Origin: Streptomyces qaidamensis
GTDB taxonomy: Bacteria; Actinomycetota; Actinomycetes; Streptomycetales; Streptomycetaceae
NCBI RefSeq assembly: GCF_001611795.1
Contig: NZ_CP015098.1
Coordinates: 372,001-436,000, forward strand
DNA length: 64,000 nt
Direction of reading: 5' to 3'
Below, piece after piece: positions 25,652-32,836 of the stretch. Within the stretch, counting starts at the first letter, position 1. Each line of letters begins with the position of its first letter. Position numbers and translations under genes: made by a program. Below the pieces are notes generated by a model. The model did not search any database and was not told where the DNA came from. It was given only the letters and a program-made list of their open reading frames with translations.

Positions 25652-26614
25652 ATGAACGCCACGACCACGCGCGGTGCCCTGCTCGCCGCGCTCGCCTGCG
25701 TCCTCGTCGGAGGGTCCTTCACCGCCAACAGCGTCCTGGGCGACTACCCCTACGCGGGCGGCCAGTTCCTGCGTTACGCACTGGCCTGCCTGCTTCTGGT
25801 GCCGGTGGCCGGGAAGGGCGCCGTCGGCCGGCTACGGGCCCTGACATCCCGCCAGTGGGCCCGTCTCGCCCTGCTGGCCGCGGTCGGCATGGTCGGTTTC
25901 AACCTGGCCGTCATCGCCGCCGAGCGCACGGCGGAACCCGCGGTGCCCGGCGTGTTCGTGGGCTGCGCACCGGTGGCCGTCGCCGTGCTCGTACCCCTCC
26001 TGGACGGGCGCAGGCCCCAACGGGTGGTGCTGTACGGGTCGTTACTGGTGGCCGTCGGCGCCTTCACGGTGCAGGGCTGGGGGCGCACGGACGGCACCGG
26101 CATCGCCTTCTCCGTGTGCGCCCTGGCCGGGGAGGTCGGGTTCGCCGTGCTCGCGGTGCCCGTGCTGCGGCCGCTCGGGCCGCGGCTGCTGTCCGCCACG
26201 GTGTGCGCGGTCGCCGCGCTGGAGTCGGCGGCGGCCGGGCTGCTCGTCGACGGCGCCGGCTGGCTGCGACGTCCGGACACCGTCGAGACGGCCGCGCTGC
26301 TGTGGCAGGCGGTGGTGGTCACCGTGGTCGGGTTCGTGTGCTGGTACGTGGGCATGCAGCGCATCGGCGCGGAGCGCGCCACGCTCTTCTCGGGCCTCAT
26401 CCCGGTCGCGGCGGCCTGCACCGCACCGCTCGTCGGCACGGGCTCCTACGGCCCCGCGCAGGCGGCGGGCAGTGCGCTGGTGGGGCTCGGCGTGGCACTC
26501 GGGTCGGGAGCGCTGCGGCGGGCGGAGCGCAAGCGGGCCCCGCGGGGTCGGGCCTTTCGGGGGAACGGACGACGGGAGTCCCGGGGAGTCCGCGTGCCTG
26601 AAACGCCGGAGTGA
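25652..26614 (+). CDS. EamA/DMT-superfamily exporter with a TTA codon
   Basis: 320 residues, ten predicted membrane helices in two EamA halves: residues ~8-135 (ALLAALACVLVGGSFTANSVL, FLRYALACLLLVPVAG, VGFNLAVIAAERTAEP) and ~145-290 (GIAFSVCALAGEVGFAVLAV, AVVVTVVGFVCWYVGMQRIG, LFSGLIPVAAACTAPLVG). Proteins of this family export amino acids, purines or other small metabolites; the substrate is not readable. The last ~35 residues are a basic cytosolic tail. Codon 131 is TTA (26042-26044), suggesting bldA-dependent, late expression. The 5' leader is short and carries the GGTCCAC inverted repeat. Confidence 0.88.
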   Translation: MNATTTRGALLAALACVLVGGSFTANSVLGDYPYAGGQFLRYALACLLLVPVAGKGAVGRLRALTSRQWARLALLAAVGMVGFNLAVIAAERTAEPAVPGVFVGCAPVAVAVLVPLLDGRRPQRVVLYGSLLVAVGAFTVQGWGRTDGTGIAFSVCALAGEVGFAVLAVPVLRPLGPRLLSATVCAVAALESAAAGLLVDGAGWLRRPDTVETAALLWQAVVVTVVGFVCWYVGMQRIGAERATLFSGLIPVAAACTAPLVGTGSYGPAQAAGSALVGLGVALGSGALRRAERKRAPRGRAFRGNGRRESRGVRVPETPE

Positions 26615-26671
26615 TCACGCGCGCATGTAATGGGCCATCGCACCTCCCGGCCGACACAGGAGACGACGTCC

Positions 26672-28924
26672 ATGCCGCACAGCCATACCGGTGATGGGGA
26701 CACGAAGGCCTCGCGCGGGGGTGTGCTTCGGCGGCTGGGCGAGTGGTGCGCACGCCACTTCGTGATCGTGATCGTCGCCTGGCTGGTGGCGCTGGTGGCG
26801 CTGCAGGTCGTCAGCCGTGAATTCGGGGGGTCGTACTCCGACGACTTCAGCCTGCCCCAGGCGCAGGCCCAGAAGGGCCTGGACGTGCTGAAGGCGCACG
26901 ATCCCCAGGCCGGTGGCTACAGCAGCCAGATCGTGCTGCACGACGACCAGCAGCCTCTGACCGCACTGAGCTCCCAGGTGTCCACCACGGTCGCCGATCT
27001 GGAGAAGCTCCCGCACGTGCTGTCCGCCCAGAACCCGCTGTCCGCCCCGAGCACGCCGAGCGGCCAACAGAACGTGGGGCCGCTGTCGGACGACAAGAAG
27101 ACGGCCTACATCACCGTCCGTTTCGACGTGCAGCCCTCGACACTCGGCGACGACTACCTCGACGGAGTCGACACCGCCGTGCAGCCCTTGCGGTCGGCCG
27201 GGGCGGAGGTCGAGTACGGCGGACCGCTCGGCGAGCTCGCCCGGCCGTCCGCCGACGACCGGGTGAGCGAACTGATCGGTTTCGGCGTGGCGGTCATCGT
27301 GCTGCTCGTCGGGTTCGGCAGCGTGATCGCCGCTGTCGTCCCGCTGCTGAGCGCACTGATCAGCGTCGTCGGCGGGCTCGCCATCCTCGGTCTGCTGGCG
27401 GCGGCCTTCACCTTCGCGACGGTCTCACCGACCCTGGCCACGATGATCGGCCTCGGCGTCGGCATCGACTACGCCCTGTTCATGCTCACCCGGCACCGGC
27501 AGAACCTCGTCGACGGCATGGACCCGGTGCGGGCGGCGGGCCAGGCCGCGAGCACCAGCGGCCATGCCGTTCTCGTCTCGGGCTGCACGGTGATCATCGC
27601 GCTGGCGGGCCTGTCCGCGTCCGGGGTCTCCTTCATCGCCCTGCTCGGTCTCGCCGCCGCCGTCACCGTCGTCTCGGCCGTCGTCGGCGCGCTCACCCTG
27701 GTGCCGGCCCTGCTCGGCCTCATCGGCCGGCACATCGACCGCTACCACGTGCGCCCGCCCATCGCCGAGACCGAAGCCGGGGCGGGTGACACGCCGCAGG
27801 GCACCTGGCACCGGTACGCGCAGCGGGTGGAGCGCAGACCGCTGTCGTTCCTGTCGGCGGGGGTCGTCGTGGTCGCGGTCCTCGCGATCCCGTTGTTCTC
27901 CATCCAGCTCGGGCACATCGGTGACGGCGCGGACCCGGCCTCCTTCACCGACCGACGGGCGTACGACCTGATGGCCGACGCCTTCGGGCCCGGCTCGAAC
28001 GGCCCGCTCACGGTCGTCATCGACCAGACGAACGTGCCGCAGTCGCAGCGCTCCGCCCTGGCATCGAAGGCCCAGCAGTCACTCGACAAGGTCCAAGGCG
28101 CCGCCGTGGTCACTCCCCTGACGCCCACGCAGGACGGGGACATCCTGACGGGCACGGTCTACTCGGCCAAGTCCCCGCAGAACGCCGCGACCACGGACCT
28201 GACCAACCGTCTCGTCGACGACACGCTGCCGGACGCCGTCCAGGGCACGGACGCCAAGGGGTACGTCACCGGTACGACGGCGACCCAGGTCGACTTCCGT
28301 GACATCGTCGCCTCCCAGCTGCCCGTGATCATCGCCGTCGTGGTGGGTCTGGCCTTCCTGATCATCCTGGCCGTGTTCCGGGGGCTGCTCGTCGCCGTCA
28401 AGGCGGCCGTCCTGAACGTGCTGTCGATCGCCGCGTCGTACGGGGTGGTCGTCGCGGTCTTCCAGTGGGGCTGGGGCGGTCCCGCTCTCGGCGTCCACGG
28501 CAAGGTGCCCATCGAGAGCTACGTGCCGATGATGATGTTCGCCATCGTCTTCGGCCTCAGCATGGACTACGAGATCTTCCTGCTGTCGCGTGTCCATGAG
28601 GCCTGGCTCCGCAGCAGGGACGCCAAGGGATCGGTCGCGCACGCCCTGGAGATCACGGCCCGGGTGATCACCTGTGCCGCGCTGATCATGGTGAGCGTGT
28701 TCGCGGCGTTCGTCGTCAGCGACAACATCGTGGTCAAGATGCTCGGACTGGGACTGGCCGTCAGCGTGCTCATCGACGCGACCGTCGTACGCCTGCTCAT
28801 GGTGCCGGCCGTGATGACACTGCTCGGGCGGCACGCCTGGTGGATGCCGCGGTGGCTGGACCGGGTGGTGCCGCACATCGCCGCCGAGGGGGCACAGGCC
28901 GAGGCGCGTTCGGCCTCTCACTGA
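26672..28924 (+). CDS. MMPL-family RND transporter
   Basis: 750 residues from ATG 26672 (ACAGGAGACGACGTCC upstream), preferred over an ATG at 26630 without a ribosome site. Twelve membrane helices in two repeats: helix 1 near residues 30-50 (FVIVIVAWLVALVALQVV), a ~150-residue extracytoplasmic domain, helices 2-6 including TMIGLGVGIDYALFMLTRHRQ, then a second copy ending with MMMFAIVFGLSMDYEIFLLSRVHE. The paired GxDYxxF/SMDYEIF motifs supply the proton-relay Asp-Tyr pairs of MMPL proteins. These export lipids, siderophores or drugs using proton-motive force. The cargo is unknown. Monocistronic. Confidence 0.93.
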   Translation: MPHSHTGDGDTKASRGGVLRRLGEWCARHFVIVIVAWLVALVALQVVSREFGGSYSDDFSLPQAQAQKGLDVLKAHDPQAGGYSSQIVLHDDQQPLTALSSQVSTTVADLEKLPHVLSAQNPLSAPSTPSGQQNVGPLSDDKKTAYITVRFDVQPSTLGDDYLDGVDTAVQPLRSAGAEVEYGGPLGELARPSADDRVSELIGFGVAVIVLLVGFGSVIAAVVPLLSALISVVGGLAILGLLAAAFTFATVSPTLATMIGLGVGIDYALFMLTRHRQNLVDGMDPVRAAGQAASTSGHAVLVSGCTVIIALAGLSASGVSFIALLGLAAAVTVVSAVVGALTLVPALLGLIGRHIDRYHVRPPIAETEAGAGDTPQGTWHRYAQRVERRPLSFLSAGVVVVAVLAIPLFSIQLGHIGDGADPASFTDRRAYDLMADAFGPGSNGPLTVVIDQTNVPQSQRSALASKAQQSLDKVQGAAVVTPLTPTQDGDILTGTVYSAKSPQNAATTDLTNRLVDDTLPDAVQGTDAKGYVTGTTATQVDFRDIVASQLPVIIAVVVGLAFLIILAVFRGLLVAVKAAVLNVLSIAASYGVVVAVFQWGWGGPALGVHGKVPIESYVPMMMFAIVFGLSMDYEIFLLSRVHEAWLRSRDAKGSVAHALEITARVITCAALIMVSVFAAFVVSDNIVVKMLGLGLAVSVLIDATVVRLLMVPAVMTLLGRHAWWMPRWLDRVVPHIAAEGAQAEARSASH

Positions 28925-29009
28925 GACGCGACCGCCCACGCTGCCCCAACTCGCGTACGGCATCGGCTGCTTGCCACGGCTTCCCTCGTCATCCCGAACC
29001 CCCGGGCCC

Positions 29010-29052
29010 GAAAAATCCCATTTTTCTGTTTTGACCTAGTTGCTGTGGTTAA
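29010..29052 (+). promoter_or_regulatory. AT-rich palindrome and SigB-like promoter
   Basis: GAAAAAT-CCC-ATTTTTC (29010-29026) is a perfect AT-rich palindrome in otherwise GC-rich DNA. Two bases on, GTTTT (29028-29032) and GGTTAA (29047-29052) are 14 bases apart, near the SigB-type consensus GNNTN-N14-16-GGGTAC. Together they probably drive the operon starting at 29066. Confidence 0.45.
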
Positions 29053-29065
29053 TCGAGGAGGGTGC

Positions 29066-29206
29066 GTGCGGGACGGCCGCCGGATCGGGAAGCCGGCGGC
29101 GAGCCCCGCACCGGCCGGGCGTGCCGACGCGCGGTGGTGGACGGCGTACGCCGTCGCCGCGGGCGGTCCGGATCCCGACGAGACCGAATCCACGGGCGGT
29201 GCCTGA
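29066..29206 (+). CDS. 46-residue small protein, first gene of the stress operon
   Basis: GTG at 29066 with AGGAGGG just upstream, ending at TGA 29204-29206, only 12 bases before the next ATG. The product has about 46 residues (MRDGRRIGKPAASP, then ADARWWTAYAVAAGG and an acidic end PDPDETESTGGA). The ribosome site, third-position GC bias and operon position support it; the WWTAYAV segment could be an amphipathic membrane-binding patch. Function unknown. Confidence 0.5.
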   Translation: MRDGRRIGKPAASPAPAGRADARWWTAYAVAAGGPDPDETESTGGA

Positions 29207-29218
29207 GGGAGAGGGCCC

Positions 29219-29827
29219 ATGAGCGAGATGGTGAACGAGAGCACCGGTCGTGCCCAGCAGGCCGGGCAGACGGCGAAACAGGAAGCCTCGGCCACGGCCG
29301 GTCAGGCCAGGGAAGGCGCGAGTCAGGTCGTCGGCACCGCCACCGACCAGGTCAGAGCCGTAACCGGCGAGGCCAGGGCTCAGGCCGGTGCGATGGCCGG
29401 GGATCTGCGGACGCGGGTCACCGAGGAAGCCGAGAGCCAGACCCGGCGCGGAGCGCAGGTGATGCGGCAGTGGGCGGACGACCTGTCCGGTCTCGCGGAC
29501 AGCGCCGACGCTGACTCACCCGCCAGGAGCCTCGTGACGCAGGCGGCCGACCGCGGACACCGTGCCGCCGACTACCTGGACACCCGGGGCGTGGGCGGCC
29601 TGGTCGACGACCTGCAGGACTTCGCCCGCCGGCGCCCCGGCGCCTTCCTCGGCGGAGCGGTCGTGGCCGGATTCGCCGTCGGACGGCTCGCCAAGGCCGG
29701 CAGTAAGGCCGGCAGCAAGGCCGACGGTCCCGGACCGGACCGCTCGGCGCAGCCGCCCACCTCCGGTTCCCGGAGCCTGCCCGAGGACGCGGTGCCGTCC
29801 GGGCTGCCGGGTCACGGGGAGGTCTGA
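29219..29827 (+). CDS. Ala-rich helical protein with membrane anchor, envelope-stress type
   Basis: 202 residues. The first ~90 residues are low-complexity amphipathic helix (GRAQQAGQTAKQEASATAGQ, VVGTATDQVRAVTGEARAQA), resembling the YtxH/DUF3618-associated proteins of actinobacteria. Later, VDDLQDFARRRPGAFLGG leads into a single hydrophobic segment AVVAGFAVGRL; a Ser/Pro-rich tail follows. It is the second gene of a four-gene run with the holin-like protein (1-base gap) and the DUF3618 protein. Role in cell-envelope maintenance is inferred from neighbours only. Confidence 0.72.
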   Translation: MSEMVNESTGRAQQAGQTAKQEASATAGQAREGASQVVGTATDQVRAVTGEARAQAGAMAGDLRTRVTEEAESQTRRGAQVMRQWADDLSGLADSADADSPARSLVTQAADRGHRAADYLDTRGVGGLVDDLQDFARRRPGAFLGGAVVAGFAVGRLAKAGSKAGSKADGPGPDRSAQPPTSGSRSLPEDAVPSGLPGHGEV

Positions 29828-29828
29828 G

Positions 29829-30263
29829 ATGTCGTCGCTCACGCCACACGCCCCGCATCGGCACGCTCCGAAGCACCGCGGGCAGGAGGACAGCTCGGTG
29901 GGAGAGCTGCTCTCGACGGTGACGTCGGACGTGCAGCAGCTGCTGCGCCAGGAGGCGGAACTGGCCAAGGCCGAGATCCGGGAAGAGGCCACGAAGGCGG
30001 GCAAGGCGGCCGGGATGTTCGGCGGAGCCGGTTTCGCCGGCTACATGGTGGCGGTCTTTCTGACCCTGGCGGCGATGTTCGCCCTGGCCAACGTCATGGA
30101 TACGGGATGGGCCGCGCTGATCGTCACCGGAGTGTGGGCGGTGGTCGGCCTGGTCCTCTACCGCCGGGGCCGCGCGCGGATGCGCACCGTGTCGCCGAAG
30201 CCGGAGCAGACCATGCAGACGCTGAAGGAGGACATGCAATGGGCACGGCACCCGACCAGATAA
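29829..30263 (+). CDS. Actinobacterial holin-X/phage-holin-superfamily membrane protein (copy 1)
   Basis: 144 residues from ATG 29829. A charged N-terminal helix VGELLSTVTSDVQQLLRQEAELAKAEIREEATKAG, a Gly-rich turn (GMFGGAGFAGYMVAVFLTLAAM) and a second membrane helix (WAALIVTGVWAVVGLVLYRRG) match the actinobacterial holin-like family, which is not phage-derived and is found next to DUF3618 genes. It overlaps the following DUF3618 gene by 25 bases, so the two are translationally coupled. The same two-gene pair occurs at 38489-39360. Confidence 0.82.
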   Translation: MSSLTPHAPHRHAPKHRGQEDSSVGELLSTVTSDVQQLLRQEAELAKAEIREEATKAGKAAGMFGGAGFAGYMVAVFLTLAAMFALANVMDTGWAALIVTGVWAVVGLVLYRRGRARMRTVSPKPEQTMQTLKEDMQWARHPTR

Positions 30264-30931
30264 GGGCCGACATCGAATCCACCCGGGAAAGACTGTCCGA
30301 GGACGTCTCCCGACTGGCCGACCGCGCCCGCCCCCGCCGGATGGTACGGCGTCGCACCCGGCGCGTCCGCGGAGCTCTGCACGGGGTCAGGGAACGAGTG
30401 ATGGGCAGCGCTTCGGAGTTCACCGGGCAGACCTCCGACCGCACGCAGCAGGCCGCCCGGTCGGTACAGGAATCCACCGGTCAGGCGGCGGACACCGCGC
30501 GCCAGGCCGCCGGAAAGGTCGCCGGCACCGCCGGGCAGGCCGGCGACGCGGCACGGCAGGCCCCCGGGCAAGCGATGCGGCAGACGCAGGGCAACCCGCT
30601 CGCCGCCGGCCTCATCGCCTTCGGCGCGGGACTGCTGACCGCCTCGCTGCTGCCCACCTCGCAGGCCGAGGAGCAGGCGGCGGAGCGGGCCGGACAGGCC
30701 GTCGAGCCCGTGAAACAGGCCGCGTTGGAGTCCGCGCAGCAACTGAAGGAGGACGCCACCCAGGCCGGACGCCAAGCCGCCCAAGAGGTCAAGGACACCG
30801 CCTCCGAAGCCGCCCGAGCCACCAAGGAACAGGCCGGAGAGCAAGCCGGGCACGTCACGGAACAGGCTCGCCGGTCCGCACAGACGGCGGCCGGGGAAGC
30901 ACGCGGACAGACCGGCAGCCCCGGACCGTAG
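30239..30931 (+). CDS. DUF3618-type membrane protein (copy 1, long)
   Basis: 230 residues from ATG 30239 (GAAGGAGGACATGCA upstream). The N-terminal signature IRADIESTRERLSEDVSRLADRARP is the DUF3618 motif. There follow Gln/Ala/Thr-rich amphipathic repeats (QQAARSVQESTGQAADTARQ), a short hydrophobic anchor NPLAAGLIAFGAGLLTASLL and a further helical tail rich in Ala, Gln and Glu. The long second helical region is absent from the copy at 38489. Function unknown; the LEA-like composition suggests envelope protection under stress. Confidence 0.8.
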   Translation: MGTAPDQIRADIESTRERLSEDVSRLADRARPRRMVRRRTRRVRGALHGVRERVMGSASEFTGQTSDRTQQAARSVQESTGQAADTARQAAGKVAGTAGQAGDAARQAPGQAMRQTQGNPLAAGLIAFGAGLLTASLLPTSQAEEQAAERAGQAVEPVKQAALESAQQLKEDATQAGRQAAQEVKDTASEAARATKEQAGEQAGHVTEQARRSAQTAAGEARGQTGSPGP

Positions 30932-31021
30932 GCACCCCGCCGCCCGGCCGGCCGCACTCTGACACCAGCACAGCCCGAGTCCGTCGGCCGGATCGATACC
31001 GAGAGTGCAGGAGACAGCGAA

Positions 31022-31822
31022 ATGATCACCCGAGAGCAGATTGACACCGTGCTGGACCACCCCGTCCATGACGCCAGGGGCGACAAGATCGGCGATGCCC
31101 GGCACGTCTTCTTCGACGACGTCACCGGCGAGCCCGAGTGGGTCAGCGTACGGACGGGCCTGTTCGGCACCAGCGAGTCCTTCGTACCCATCCACGATGC
31201 GGCCCTCGTCGAGGACCACCTCGAAGTGCCGTACGCCAAGGACCAGGTCAAGGACGCGCCCAACGTCGACATAGACGCCGGCGGCCACCTGTCCGAACAG
31301 GAGGAACAGCGCCTGTACCAGTACTACGGCATCGACTGGGACGCCTCGTGGCAGGACCCGCATTCCGGCACCGGCCAGGCGACCGGCACCACCGGCACCA
31401 CCGGCACCACCGGCGACGAGGCGATGACGCGGTCCGAGGAGGAGATGCACGTCGGTGTCGAACGCCGCGAGGCCGGCCGGGCGCGGCTGCGCAAGTACGT
31501 CGTCACCGAAGAGCAGCAGTACACCGTCCCCGTACGCCATGAAGAGGTCCGCGTCGAACGCGAGCCGATCACCGACGCCAACCGGGACAGGGCGATGACC
31601 GGCCCGGACATCACCGAGGCGGAACACGACGTCACGCTCTACGAGGAGCAGCCCGTGGTGGAGACCAGGGCCGTGCCGAAGGAGCGGGTCCGCATGACCA
31701 CCGAAGAGGTCACGGAGGAGGAGACCGTCACCGGCGAGGTCCGCAAGGAACGCATCGAAACCGAGGGAACCGAGGGAACCGAGGGAACCGACGAGCACGG
31801 GGACCAGCGGCGCCGCCGCTGA
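31022..31822 (+). CDS. PRC-barrel and DUF2382 stress-response protein
   Basis: 266 residues; ATG preceded by GCAGGAGACAGCGAA. Residues 1-95 are a PRC-barrel (DHPVHDARGDKIGDARHVFF, VSVRTGLFGTSESFVPI). The C-terminal ~120 residues are DUF2382 (LRKYVVTEEQQYTVPVRHEEVRVEREPI, YEEQPVVETRAVPKERVRM). This arrangement is typical of actinobacterial and deinococcal YsnF-like general-stress proteins. The linker has a Gly-Thr-Thr triplet repeat (9-base units around 31384-31413) and the C-terminus three EGT units, both prone to copy-number change. It is the last gene of the 29-32 kb stress run. Confidence 0.87.
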   Translation: MITREQIDTVLDHPVHDARGDKIGDARHVFFDDVTGEPEWVSVRTGLFGTSESFVPIHDAALVEDHLEVPYAKDQVKDAPNVDIDAGGHLSEQEEQRLYQYYGIDWDASWQDPHSGTGQATGTTGTTGTTGDEAMTRSEEEMHVGVERREAGRARLRKYVVTEEQQYTVPVRHEEVRVEREPITDANRDRAMTGPDITEAEHDVTLYEEQPVVETRAVPKERVRMTTEEVTEEETVTGEVRKERIETEGTEGTEGTDEHGDQRRRR

Positions 31823-31829
31823 TCTCCAC

Positions 31830-31874
31830 GGGGCGCCCGGGGCGCGAGGGCCGAGGCCCTCCCCCGGGCGCCCC
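31830..31874. terminator. Bidirectional terminator hairpin
   Basis: Perfect 13-base stem GGGGCGCCCGGGG / CCCCGGGCGCCCC with an inner GAGGGC/GCCCTC pairing, between convergent genes. Confidence 0.8.
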
Positions 31875-31894
31875 GCGTGCCCGCCGGGACGGGA

Positions 31895-32659
31895 TCAGTG
31901 GAGCACCAGGTGGACGAGGGCGACGGTGCCGACCGACACGATCAGGGTGCGCAGGACGGCGGGGCTGAGGCGGCGGCCCGTTCTGGCTCCGATCAGGCCG
32001 CCGAGCGCTGATCCGGCGGCGATGAGCACGACGGCCGTCCAGTCGAAGTCGGCGAAGAACAGGAACAGCAGGGCGGCGACCGTGTTGACGACGGCAGCCA
32101 GCACGTTCTTCACGGCGTTGAGCCGCTGAAGCGTCTCGTCGAGCAGCATGCCCATCAGGGAGACGTAGATGATGCCCTGCGCGGCCGAGAAGTACCCGCC
32201 GTAGACGCTGGCGAGCGTCAGTCCGGTGAAGAGCAGCGGGCCGCCGTCGCGGCGGACGGGACCGCCCGAGGCGCGACGGCGACGCACCCGCTGGGCGATC
32301 CAGGGCTGGCACGCGACCAGGACCAGGGCGAGGCCCACCAGGACCGGCACGATCCGCTCGAACGCCGACGCGGGCAGGGTCAGCAGCAGCACGGCGCCCG
32401 CGAGGCCGCCCAGCACGGCAGCGACGCCGAGCAGGAGGACGCGCCGGCCCTGGCCACGCAGTTCCTCGCGGTAGCCGAGGGCCGCGGTGATCGAACCGGG
32501 CACCAGGCCCAGGCCGTTCGACACCGTGGCCGTCACCGGGGGCAGGCCGGTGGCCAGCAGTACCGGGAAGGTGATCAGCGTCCCCGAGCCGACGACGGCG
32601 TTGACGGCCCCGGCGCCCGTGCCGGCGGCGAGCACGGCGGCCATCTCCCACGGCGTCAC
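31895..32659 (-). CDS. TauE/SafE-family sulfite/sulfoacetate-type exporter
   Basis: 254 residues from a GTG at 32657-32659. Eight hydrophobic helices; the first repeat begins AAVLAAGTGAGAVNAVVGSGTLITFPVLL, matching the Gly-rich loop typical of TauE/SafE proteins, and the second repeat contains ASVYGGYFSAAQGIIYVSLMGMLLDETLQRLNAVKNVLA, the family hallmark. The family moves small organosulfur anions or sulfite across the membrane. Substrate cannot be told. Monocistronic; it faces the PRC-barrel gene. Confidence 0.88.
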   Translation of the reverse strand: MTPWEMAAVLAAGTGAGAVNAVVGSGTLITFPVLLATGLPPVTATVSNGLGLVPGSITAALGYREELRGQGRRVLLLGVAAVLGGLAGAVLLLTLPASAFERIVPVLVGLALVLVACQPWIAQRVRRRRASGGPVRRDGGPLLFTGLTLASVYGGYFSAAQGIIYVSLMGMLLDETLQRLNAVKNVLAAVVNTVAALLFLFFADFDWTAVVLIAAGSALGGLIGARTGRRLSPAVLRTLIVSVGTVALVHLVLH

Positions 32660-32775
32660 GCCGCCGCTCCGCCGCGTGTGCCGTTTCCCCTGAGGTTCAT
32701 GGGGTCACGCTAGAGGGTGGACCGTTCGGCGCCCGTGCAAGGGTGCCGGAGAAGGGACTCGGCCCGGGACGTACG

Positions 32776-32810
32776 ACGGCGGCGGGATCCGGTGGGGATC
32801 CCGCCGCCGT
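32776..32810. terminator. Terminator hairpin after the DUF1996 gene
   Basis: Perfect 15-base stem ACGGCGGCGGGATCC / GGATCCCGCCGCCGT with a 5-base loop, 27 bases beyond the stop of the minus-strand DUF1996 gene. Confidence 0.8.
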
Positions 32811-32836
32811 TCACGGCTCACGTCCGGACGTGGCTC

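Noticed and set aside
29829..30263. Holin-like gene considered as prophage evidence
   Set aside because: The family is a chromosomal actinobacterial one found with DUF3618 proteins; no endolysin, portal, capsid, integrase or attachment sites are nearby.
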